The notes below the pieces were generated by a model, which saw only the letters and a program-made list of their open reading frames with translations, was not told where the DNA came from and did no database searches. A program made the translations under genes and the position numbers. 64,000 nt of DNA from contig NZ_SRRU01000012.1 of the NCBI RefSeq assembly GCF_004784465.1, forward strand, positions 1 to 64,000, given 5' to 3'. This DNA is from Streptomyces griseoluteus. Lineage in GTDB: Bacteria; Actinomycetota; Actinomycetes; Streptomycetales; Streptomycetaceae. This document shows, piece after piece, positions 44,995 to 52,071 of this stretch (the first letter of the stretch is position 1; each line of letters starts with the position of its first letter).

Positions 44995-45767
44995 ACCGTC
45001 TCCCGCGCGTCCGTGACGCCCCGCGCCCGGTGTGCTCGCAGCGCCGCCGTGTAGCCGCGCTCGATCGGATGGTCGCCAGGGCCGTCGGAGGTCTCCCCGA
45101 GCCGGGTCAGGGCGGCTGGGGTGCCCCGGTAGGCGATCCGGCCCTCGTCCAGCAGGGTGACCTCCGTGCAGGCGGCGGCGACGTCCTCCACCAGGTGGGT
45201 GGAGACCACCACCGTGGCCGAGGTGCCCAGTTCACGGAGCAGCTCGCGGAACTCCACCCGCTGCTCGGGGTCGAGCCCGGCGGTGGGTTCGTCCAGCAGG
45301 AGCAGGCTGGGGTCGTTGACGACGGCCTGGGCGATGCCGACCCGGCGGATCATGCCGCCGGACAGCGTCCGCATCTTCGCGTCGGCCCGGTCCGCGAGGC
45401 CGACCCGCCGCAACGCCCGCTCCACGGCGGCCGGCACCCGGTCGGCCGGGACCTCCTTCAGCCAGGCCACGTAGGCCACGAACTCCCGCACGGTGAAGGC
45501 GGGGTAGAAGCCGAACTCCTGTGGTAGATAGCCGAGTCGGCCCCGTATCCCGGAGCGCTCGCGCGGGCTGTCGCTGTTCCGGCCGAGCAGCTCGACGCGG
45601 CCGGCCGAGGGACGGCCCACGGTGGCGAGCACGCGGATCAGCGAGGTCTTCCCGGCGCCGTTCGGCCCGAGCAGGCCGTGGACGCCGGCGCCCAGCTCCA
45701 GATCGACGGAATCGAGGGCGACGGTTCTGCGGTGCCGGACGCACAGCCCGGTGACGCGGACGGACAA
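44991..45767 (-). CDS. ABC transporter ATPase
   Basis: The 258-aa single ATPase domain has Walker A GPNGAGKTS, Q-loop LGYLPQEFGFYP, signature LSGGMIRRV, Walker B LLLLDEPTAGLD and H-loop VSTHLVEDV. The C-terminal tail is typical of ABC-2 exporters. It energises the two permease-like proteins encoded downstream. A TTG start at 45767 is chosen because AAGGAG lies six bases upstream; no ATG/GTG is available before Walker A. Confidence 0.88.
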   Translation of the reverse strand: MSVRVTGLCVRHRRTVALDSVDLELGAGVHGLLGPNGAGKTSLIRVLATVGRPSAGRVELLGRNSDSPRERSGIRGRLGYLPQEFGFYPAFTVREFVAYVAWLKEVPADRVPAAVERALRRVGLADRADAKMRTLSGGMIRRVGIAQAVVNDPSLLLLDEPTAGLDPEQRVEFRELLRELGTSATVVVSTHLVEDVAAACTEVTLLDEGRIAYRGTPAALTRLGETSDGPGDHPIERGYTAALRAHRARGVTDARETV

Positions 45768-45781
45768 GAGGGCTCCTTGAG

Positions 45782-46594
45782 TCAGTGGGTGCGGTCGTAC
45801 GCGGTGCGGCGGGCCGCCAGCAGCAGGGCGCTCAGGGCGACCGCGGCCCCCCAGGCCGACTGGGCCGGTGCGCCGTCGAGGCACCGGGCCAGCCGGGCGC
45901 CGATCTCGTCCGGCGACGGCGCGAGCACCGCGCACAGCCAGCCGCACGCCGTCACGGCGGACGCGGTACGGAATCCGGTGAGCGGGGCCAGCGCCAGGGT
46001 GGCCAGTGTCAGCGCCAGTCCCGGCAGCAGCCACGCGGCGGCGGCCGGTGCGCCGGAGGCGGGCAGCAGCAGCCCGGTGAGGGTCAGCACCGGCAGGCTC
46101 ACGGCGAGCACGCCCGCCGTCCGGGTCAGGGCCAGCCGGAGCCCGCCCCCCGGTGTGGAGGCGGCCAGCTCGTGCAGGGGGTCGGCGTGCGGGCCGTAGG
46201 ACAGTGCGACCCCGGCCACCGGCACGACGGGGGCGAGCGCCAGCAGCAGCGTCCGCGCCTCCGGGGCGCCCCGGAACTGGCCCAGCAGCAGCGCGGCCCC
46301 GGCCACCACCAGCAGCGCCGCCGACCAGGCACCGCGCACGGCGGGCCCCGCCGCCCACAGCAGCCGGGCGAACCGGGACACGGGAACCTCCCGTACGGCG
46401 GAGGCCAGCACCGCGGCCCGTACGTCCGCCAGCACCGCCCCCGCCGCCGTGGCCCTTACCGCCGCCGAGACGCGGGACGCGCAGTCCGCGCAGGACTCCA
46501 GGTGCCTCTCCAGGGACCAGGCGTCCGGCTCCGGCAGGGAGCCGGCGGCGTACCGGGCGGCCTGGGCCTCGCTCGTGTGCCACTGCCTGCTCAT
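45782..46594 (-). CDS. Membrane anti-sigma factor with zf-HC2 domain
   Basis: The 270-aa protein has an N-terminal anti-sigma zinc-finger (HLESCADC: H31, C35, C38) followed by about six TM helices (from about 85 onward). Zinc-binding anti-sigma factors hold their cognate ECF sigma factor until a signal arrives. The gene overlaps the sigma gene as ATGA and precedes the ABC genes, so the sensor may respond to the transporter or the envelope. The multi-TM form is larger than the usual single-TM type. Confidence 0.8.
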   Translation of the reverse strand: MSRQWHTSEAQAARYAAGSLPEPDAWSLERHLESCADCASRVSAAVRATAAGAVLADVRAAVLASAVREVPVSRFARLLWAAGPAVRGAWSAALLVVAGAALLLGQFRGAPEARTLLLALAPVVPVAGVALSYGPHADPLHELAASTPGGGLRLALTRTAGVLAVSLPVLTLTGLLLPASGAPAAAAWLLPGLALTLATLALAPLTGFRTASAVTACGWLCAVLAPSPDEIGARLARCLDGAPAQSAWGAAVALSALLLAARRTAYDRTH

Positions 46595-47175
46595 GCCGGG
46601 CCTCCCAGCGGGGACGGGTTCAACTGGGCCAGCGCGGCCCGCAGTTCGGTACGGGCGCGCCGGGCGCGGGACTTGACGGTGCCCTCGGGTATGCCGAGCA
46701 GCCGGGCCGTCTCGCGGGTGGTCAGGCCGTCGACCACGGTCGCGCGCAGCACCTCGCGCAACTCGGGGGAGATGCGGTCCAGGGCGGTGCCGACATCGCC
46801 GTACTCCAGGCCGGCCAGCACCCGGTCCTCGGCGGACGGCACGGCCGCCGCCTCCGCCTCCGGCGCGCCCCGCGCGGTGCGCTCCTGGGCGCGGCGGGCG
46901 TCGACCAGGCGCCGGGCGGCGATGGTCCACAGCCAGCCGCCCGCCTCCGCGCCCCGGTGTCCGGCGGCCGAACGCCACACCGTGACGAAGGTGTCCTGGA
47001 GCACCTCCCGGACCACCTCCGGGTCGGCGCAGCGCCGGGTCAGCCGGGCGTGCAGCCAGCCCGCGTGCCGGTCGTACAGGTCGGCGAGCGCCGCCTGGTC
47101 GCCCGCCGCGACGGCCCGCAGCAGGGCACCGTCGTCCTTCTCCCGGTGGCCCCCCATGGGGCGGAACAGTCTCAC
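46591..47175 (-). CDS. ECF-type RNA polymerase sigma factor
   Basis: The protein is 194 aa. Region 2 (about 20-90; DLYDRHAGWLHARL, VLQDTFVTVWR) and region 4 (about 130-180; LRATVVDGLTTRETARLLGIPEGTVKSRARRAR) give the -10 and -35 readers of a group 4 sigma factor. It is first in a five-gene operon (sigma, anti-sigma, ATPase, two permeases). The start is GTG 47175 with GAGGGG close before; ATG 47157 is an alternative. The operon is probably autoregulated. Confidence 0.88.
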   Translation of the reverse strand: MRLFRPMGGHREKDDGALLRAVAAGDQAALADLYDRHAGWLHARLTRRCADPEVVREVLQDTFVTVWRSAAGHRGAEAGGWLWTIAARRLVDARRAQERTARGAPEAEAAAVPSAEDRVLAGLEYGDVGTALDRISPELREVLRATVVDGLTTRETARLLGIPEGTVKSRARRARTELRAALAQLNPSPLGGPA

Positions 47176-47301
47176 ACCCCCTCTATCGTCCCGCCCCCGA
47201 GCGGTGGATCACTCTCCCGTGCGGGCGTGGCAGCCGTGTGTCTGGGTAGGGCTGGGTAATCCGGCAAAACGCACCCGCCCCCCGTGACCAAGGAGGCTCC
47301 C

Positions 47302-47529
47302 GTGGCCGCAGCAGCTCACCTGTTCCTGCCCGCCCAGTGGAAACCCGACGCGGAGACGCCCGCCGACTGCGCGTTCAGCGCGGAGAGCGCCTGTGTGGAG
47401 GCCCCGCTCACCAGCGAGCCCCCGCTGCCCGGCGCCGAGCCGCTGACCAGCGAGCCCCCGCTCGCGGACACCGTCCCGCTCACCGGTGACGCCGACTCCG
47501 TCCCGGTCCGCTTCGGCCCGGCCGAGTAG
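47302..47529 (+). CDS. Small protein of unknown function directly before malQ
   Basis: The 75-aa protein begins VAAAAHLFLPAQWKPDAETP with AAGGAGG five bases before the GTG, an ideal site. A short internal repeat LTSEPPL occurs twice. It is acidic and Pro-rich, with no membrane helix. Its TAG stop is followed immediately by the malQ ATG in the same frame (TAGATG), and malQ has no RBS of its own, so malQ translation probably depends on it. Function unknown; a GTG 18 nt earlier lacks an RBS. Confidence 0.6.
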   Translation: MAAAAHLFLPAQWKPDAETPADCAFSAESACVEAPLTSEPPLPGAEPLTSEPPLADTVPLTGDADSVPVRFGPAE

Positions 47530-49632
47530 ATGGCCGCGGCGCTGGACGACGACGAGCTGCGCGCGCTCGCGGAGCTGCACGGCGTAGCCACCTCCTACAG
47601 CCCCTCCCCGGAGATCATCGTCGCGGTGCCCGCCCCCGCCGTGATCGCCGCCCTGGCCGCCCTGGACATCGACGCGAGCACCCCGGACGCCGTCCGTGCC
47701 GCGCTCGCCGAGCGGGAGCGCGAGCTGCGGGAGCGGCTGCTGCCGCCCACCGTGGTCCGCTGGACCGGCCAGCCCGTCGCAGGCACCGGCACCCCCGCCC
47801 TCCCGGACCCCTTCGACGTCCTGCCGCCCGGCACCCGGATGGAGATCGACACCGAGCAGGGCGAGCGGCACACCTCCGTCGACGACCTCCCGACCGGCGT
47901 CCACCACGTCACCGTCACCGCCCCCGACGGACGCACCGGCCACGCCCACCTCATCGTCGCCCCTGAGCGCCTCCCCGCCCCGGCCGGCCGCTCCTACGGC
48001 CTGCTCGCCCAGCTCTACTCCGTGCTCTCCCACCGCTCCTGGGGCATGGGCGACCTCGGGGACCTCGCCGAGCTGGCGGCCTGGGCCGGACGGACCCACG
48101 GTGCCGGATTCGTGCAGGTCAACCCGTTGCACGCGGCCGTACCCGGCGCCCCCACCGACCCCTCCCCCTACCGCCCCTCCTCCCGCCGCTTCCCCGACCC
48201 GGTGCACCTGCGCGTCGAGGACGTCCCGGAGTACTCCTACGCCGAGCTGAACCCCCGGCTGCGCGAGCGGGCCGAGCGGCTGCGCGCCGACGTGCTCGAC
48301 AAGGGCGCCCTCATCGACCGTGACGCGGTGTGGGAGCTGAAGCGCCAGGCGCTGGAACAGGTCGTGCGGGTCCCGCTCGGCCCCGGCCGGCAGGCCGCCT
48401 ACGACGCCTTCCGCGCCGAGGAGGGCCAGGCGCTGCAGGACCACGCCACCTGGTACGCGCTGGCCGAGGAGCACGGCCCGGACTGGCGGACCTGGCCCGA
48501 GCCGCTGCGCGACCCCCGCTCGGCGGAGACCGCGCGCGCCCGCGCCCGCCTCGCCGACCGGGTCGAGTTCCACACCCGGCTCGCCTGGCTCACCGACGGG
48601 CAGCTCCGCGCCGCCCAGCGGGCAGCCGAGGAGGCCGGGATGCCGATCGGGATCGTGCACGACCTCGCGGTCGGTGTGCATCCGGTCGGCGCCGACGCCT
48701 GGTCCCAGCAGGACCACTTCGCCGCCGGGATGTCGGTCGGCGCCCCGCCCGACGCGTTCAACGCCCGCGGCCAGGACTGGGGCCTGCCGCCCTGGCGCCC
48801 GGACCGGCTCGCGGAGTCCGGCCACCTCCCCTACCGGCTGCTGCTGCGCGCCCTGTTCCGGTACGCGGGCGCGCTGCGCATCGACCACGTGATGGGCCTG
48901 TTCCGGCTCTGGTGGGTCCCCGAGGGCAGCCCGCCCACCGACGGCACCTACGTCCGCTACGACGCCGAGGCGATGCTCGCCCTGCTCGCGCTGGAGGCGT
49001 CCCGCGCGGGCGCGCTGGTGATCGGGGAGGACCTGGGCACCGTCGAGCCCGGCGTACGGGAGACGCTCCAGCGGCGCGGGGTGCTGGGCACCTCCGTGCT
49101 GTGGTTCGAGCGGGACTGGACCGGCGACGGCCGCCCGCTGCCCCCGGAGAGCTGGCGCGAGGACTGCCTGGCCACCGCCACCACGCACGACCTGCCGCCC
49201 ACGGCCGCCCGGCTCACCGGTGAGCACGTGGACCTGCGGGAGAAGCTCGGCCTGCTCGTCAAGTCCGGCGCCGACGAGCGGGCGGACGCGGTCGCGGACA
49301 CCGCCGAGTGGCTGGCGCTGCTGGGCAGCCTCGGGCTGCTGGACGCCCCGGCCGCCGGGCCGCCCGGCAGCGACGAGGAGGCTGAGATCCAGGGCTTCCA
49401 CCGGTTCCTGCTGCGCACCCCGGCCCGGCTGGTCGGCATCTGGCTCCCGGACGGCATCGGGGACCGGCGCCCGCAGAACGTGCCCGGCACCTGGGACCAG
49501 TACCCGAACTGGCGCCTGCCGGTGTCCGATCCCCAGGGGCGCCCGGTGCCGCTGGAGGAGCTGACGGCGTCCCCCAGGCTGGGGGCGCTGCTGGCCGCGG
49601 TGCGGACGGGGCTGGGGCACAGCGGGCCCTGA
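47530..49632 (+). CDS. malQ: 4-alpha-glucanotransferase (amylomaltase, GH77)
   Basis: The 700-aa protein has an N-terminal beta-sandwich extension (about 1-150) found in actinobacterial MalQ. The GH77 (beta/alpha)8 domain has ALRIDHVMGLFRLWW (nucleophile Asp), LVIGEDLGTVEPGV (acid/base Glu) and ATTHDLPPTAARLTG (third Asp). It transfers maltodextrin segments between chains in maltose/glycogen metabolism. Length is normal for the family. It is followed by a hairpin at 49644. Confidence 0.92.
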   Translation: MAAALDDDELRALAELHGVATSYSPSPEIIVAVPAPAVIAALAALDIDASTPDAVRAALAERERELRERLLPPTVVRWTGQPVAGTGTPALPDPFDVLPPGTRMEIDTEQGERHTSVDDLPTGVHHVTVTAPDGRTGHAHLIVAPERLPAPAGRSYGLLAQLYSVLSHRSWGMGDLGDLAELAAWAGRTHGAGFVQVNPLHAAVPGAPTDPSPYRPSSRRFPDPVHLRVEDVPEYSYAELNPRLRERAERLRADVLDKGALIDRDAVWELKRQALEQVVRVPLGPGRQAAYDAFRAEEGQALQDHATWYALAEEHGPDWRTWPEPLRDPRSAETARARARLADRVEFHTRLAWLTDGQLRAAQRAAEEAGMPIGIVHDLAVGVHPVGADAWSQQDHFAAGMSVGAPPDAFNARGQDWGLPPWRPDRLAESGHLPYRLLLRALFRYAGALRIDHVMGLFRLWWVPEGSPPTDGTYVRYDAEAMLALLALEASRAGALVIGEDLGTVEPGVRETLQRRGVLGTSVLWFERDWTGDGRPLPPESWREDCLATATTHDLPPTAARLTGEHVDLREKLGLLVKSGADERADAVADTAEWLALLGSLGLLDAPAAGPPGSDEEAEIQGFHRFLLRTPARLVGIWLPDGIGDRRPQNVPGTWDQYPNWRLPVSDPQGRPVPLEELTASPRLGALLAAVRTGLGHSGP

Positions 49633-49643
49633 GCGGCCGTCGA

Positions 49644-49675
49644 GGCCGCGCGTACGGCACCCCGGACGCGCGGCC
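49644..49675 (+). terminator. Hairpin after malQ
   Basis: A perfect 10-bp stem (GGCCGCGCGT with its complement at 49666-49675) with a 12-nt loop starts 11 nt past the stop. Confidence 0.65.
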
Positions 49676-49703
49676 GGTGCGGCGGTTCGCTAACTTGGGG
49701 AGC

Positions 49704-49949
49704 GTGGACAAGAAGAACGCCCTGCGCGCCGGAGCCCTGGCGGCCGGCACGACGCTGATGATGCTGCTCATGTCGTCCCCCGCGCTCGCGCTCAGCCGCG
49801 ACGACGGTGACGACCCCGGCCCCGGTCTCTCCGCCTGGGAGACCATCGGCCTCTACGTGCTGATCCCGGTGGGCCTGTTCGTCGTCATCGCCGGTCTGGT
49901 GATGGTGCTGGACAAGTCGCGGTCGGGCTCGTCCGCCCCGAAGAGCTGA
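49704..49949 (+). CDS. Small membrane protein with signal peptide
   Basis: The 81-aa protein has a signal peptide (KKNALRAGALAAGTTLMMLL, cleavage about after SSPALA), a short acidic segment RDDGDDPGPGLS, one TM helix (about 49-69) and a basic/Ser tail. It is close to conserved small streptomycete proteins of unknown role. The GTG at 49704 is favoured; the G-rich sequence before it is too near to be an ideal RBS, and a GTG at 49677 is possible. Strong hairpin downstream. Confidence 0.65.
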   Translation: MDKKNALRAGALAAGTTLMMLLMSSPALALSRDDGDDPGPGLSAWETIGLYVLIPVGLFVVIAGLVMVLDKSRSGSSAPKS

Positions 49950-49965
49950 CGGACCTCAGGTCCCG

Positions 49966-50020
49966 GCCGGGGGCGCCTGTCCGCCCGCGCACGCACGCGC
50001 GGCCGGACGGCGCCCCCGGC
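49966..50020 (+). terminator. Strong hairpin after the small membrane protein
   Basis: A 12-bp perfect stem (GCCGGGGGCGCC with 50009-50020) extends, past one bulge, by GTCCG/CGGAC. It is followed by GCGTTTCTCC. Confidence 0.75.
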
Positions 50021-50054
50021 GCGTTTCTCCCCCCGTGCCCCCGAGGAGCCGCGG

Positions 50055-51518
50055 ATGGCAGGCACCACCGGCGTCGTCGTAGTGGGCTGCGGCCCGACCG
50101 GACTGCTCCTCGCCGGTGACCTGGCGGAGGCCGGCGTCCCGGTCACCGTGCTGGAGAAGCGTCCGCCCGGCATCAGCAACCTCACCCGCGCCTTCGCGCT
50201 GCACGCCCGCACGCTGGAGCAGCTCGACATGCGGGGCCTCGCCGGCGAACTCGAGTCCCTCGGTCACCCGATGACCCGGCTCGGCCTCTTCGACGGCCTC
50301 ACCCTCGACCTCTCCGAACTCCCCACCCGCTTCCCGCACGTCCTGGTGATCCCGCAGTACGAGGTCGAACGGGTGCTGGAGCGGCGGGCGCGGGAGGCGG
50401 GCGCCGAGTTCCGCCACGAGGCCGAGGTGACCGCGCTGACGCAGGATGCGTCCGGGGTGACGGTCCTCGGGCGGGGCATGGAGCCGCTGCGGGCCTCGTA
50501 CGTGGTGGGGGCGGACGGGATGCGGAGCGCGGTACGGGAGGCGGTGGGGCTGCCGTTCCCGGGCCGCTCGGTCATCCGCTCGGTGGTCCTCGCGGACGTA
50601 CGGCTCTCCGAGGACCCGCCGGACCTGCTCACCGCGGGCACGACGGGGGACGCCTTCGCCCTCCTCATCCCCTTCGGCGACGGCTACCACCGGGTCGTCG
50701 GCTGGCACCGCTCCCACGACGTCCCCGACGACGCGCCGCTCGACCTCACCGAGATCCGGGACATCGTCCGCGCCGCCCTCGGCCGGGACTACGGCATGCA
50801 CGACCCCCGCTGGCTGTCCCGCTTCCACAGCGACGAACGCCAGGTCCCCACGTACCGCGCGGGCCGCGTCTTCCTCGCCGGCGACGCCGCCCACGTCCAC
50901 TCACCGGCGGGCGGCCAGGGCATGAACACGGGCCTCCAGGACGCGGCGAACCTGAGCTGGAAACTGGCCGCGGTCCTGAACGGCCGCGCCGACGCGTCCC
51001 TCCTGGACACGTACGACACCGAACGCCACCCGGTGGGCCGCACCGTCCTCCGCAGCAGCGGCACCCTGATCCGACTGGCCATGGCCAACCGCCCCTGGAC
51101 GAGGGCTCTCCGGTCACTCCTGGCAACCCTGGCCATCCACGCCCCCGCCCTGCGCCGCAAAGCCCTCCACCAGGTGACGGGCCTCGGCTACTCCTACGGC
51201 CCCGGTCCCCTGACCGGCAAACGAGCCCCGGACATCCCCTTGCCGGGCCACACCCGCCTCTACGAGGCCCTGCGCCCGGGCAACTTCGTCCTTCTGACCC
51301 AGACCCCGTACGAGGACGCCGGCCGCCCCCACCTCACCACATCCGCGTGGACCGGCCCCCAGACGCTTCTGATCCGCCCGGACGGCCACATCGCCTGGAC
51401 GGCGAAGTCCCCGTCCCCAACAGCGCTGGAACGGGCCCTCGTTGACCACGTGGGCCCCCGGATCACCCGACCCGAACCTCATAACGAAGCCGCTGCCGAT
51501 GACCGGGCATCACGATGA
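50055..51518 (+). CDS. FAD-dependent aromatic monooxygenase (PheA/TfdB type)
   Basis: The 487-aa flavoprotein has an N-terminal dinucleotide fold VVVVGCGPTGLLLAGDLAEAG (GxGxxG), a DG-type motif VVGADGMRSAVREAVG and the second FAD motif GRVFLAGDAAHVHSPAGGQGMNTG. A thioredoxin-like C-terminal part completes it. Relatives hydroxylate phenols, polyketides or rifamycin using NAD(P)H. No biosynthetic cluster surrounds it, so a catabolic or resistance role is as likely as secondary metabolism. RBS GAGGAG. Confidence 0.85.
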   Translation: MAGTTGVVVVGCGPTGLLLAGDLAEAGVPVTVLEKRPPGISNLTRAFALHARTLEQLDMRGLAGELESLGHPMTRLGLFDGLTLDLSELPTRFPHVLVIPQYEVERVLERRAREAGAEFRHEAEVTALTQDASGVTVLGRGMEPLRASYVVGADGMRSAVREAVGLPFPGRSVIRSVVLADVRLSEDPPDLLTAGTTGDAFALLIPFGDGYHRVVGWHRSHDVPDDAPLDLTEIRDIVRAALGRDYGMHDPRWLSRFHSDERQVPTYRAGRVFLAGDAAHVHSPAGGQGMNTGLQDAANLSWKLAAVLNGRADASLLDTYDTERHPVGRTVLRSSGTLIRLAMANRPWTRALRSLLATLAIHAPALRRKALHQVTGLGYSYGPGPLTGKRAPDIPLPGHTRLYEALRPGNFVLLTQTPYEDAGRPHLTTSAWTGPQTLLIRPDGHIAWTAKSPSPTALERALVDHVGPRITRPEPHNEAAADDRASR

Positions 51519-52005
51519 GGTCGGCCTGAACAGCCCGGCCGCCTTCGTCGAAAGTCACCCGGCTGACGCGCAACACCGGTTCCCCCGCACCGAGTTGCAG
51601 CACGTCCTGCTCCTCCGGTGACGGTATCCCAGCGGCGACGTCCTCCCGCACCCTAACCCCCCGATACCCGAGCTCAGCCAACAGCGCCACAGCCCCACCC
51701 GGAATTTTCCCCCGCTCGGCAAGCCGGGTCCCGCGAGCGATGGCGACGGGGTAGTAGCTGTCGGTCAACTCGCAGGCGGCACCGTCCAGCTCGATGACCC
51801 GCCGCCGCGCCACCACAGCCTCCCCGACCCCCACCCCCAACAGGCCGGCGACCTCCTCCGAGGCCCCGACCTCCCCGGCATACACAATCCGCTGGCTCCC
51901 CTTTCTCCCCTTGGCCGCGGCCTCAGCCGCCCAGACGTCCCCCTGCCCGGCCTCCTGAGGGGCCAGATACGGCATCGACGTGCTGGTCCAAGCGCTGTCG
52001 CTCAC
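51463..52005 (-). CDS. UTRA-domain ligand-binding protein lacking the GntR DNA-binding domain
   Basis: The 180-aa protein matches the effector-binding UTRA domain of HutC-type GntR regulators (AACELTDSYYPVAIARGTRLAE, GAGEPVLRVSRVTFDEGGR, ADLIVMPGHRQRLRYE), but the usual N-terminal winged helix of about 70 residues is absent. The first 45 residues (TSTSMPYLAPQEAGQGDVW) show no HTH. The GTG at 52005 has GGGAGG upstream, and a terminator stands behind, so it is not a truncated reading. Similar stand-alone proteins occur in streptomycetes as recalled. Its last 56 nt are antisense to the monooxygenase end. Confidence 0.75.
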   Translation of the reverse strand: MSDSAWTSTSMPYLAPQEAGQGDVWAAEAAAKGRKGSQRIVYAGEVGASEEVAGLLGVGVGEAVVARRRVIELDGAACELTDSYYPVAIARGTRLAERGKIPGGAVALLAELGYRGVRVREDVAAGIPSPEEQDVLQLGAGEPVLRVSRVTFDEGGRAVQADLIVMPGHRQRLRYEVRVG

Positions 52006-52023
52006 TGTGCCTCCCGAACAAAG

Positions 52024-52054
52024 GGGGGCGCCCGACACAACGCCGGGCGCCCCC
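52024..52054 (-). terminator. Terminator of the upstream aminopeptidase gene
   Basis: A perfect 11-bp stem (GGGGGCGCCCG/CGGGCGCCCCC) with a 9-nt loop lies 17 nt past the aminopeptidase stop. On the minus strand it is followed by CTTTG. It separates pepN from the UTRA gene. Confidence 0.8.
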
Positions 52055-52071
52055 TCTCGACTGCTGGCCGG

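Noticed and set aside
47209..49620. Long minus-strand open frame opposite malQ
   Set aside because: It has no recognisable motifs or RBS; the plus-strand frame has all GH77 catalytic motifs.
50055..51518. Marker of an aromatic polyketide or other antibiotic cluster
   Set aside because: No synthases or tailoring enzymes surround it; the neighbours are housekeeping genes.
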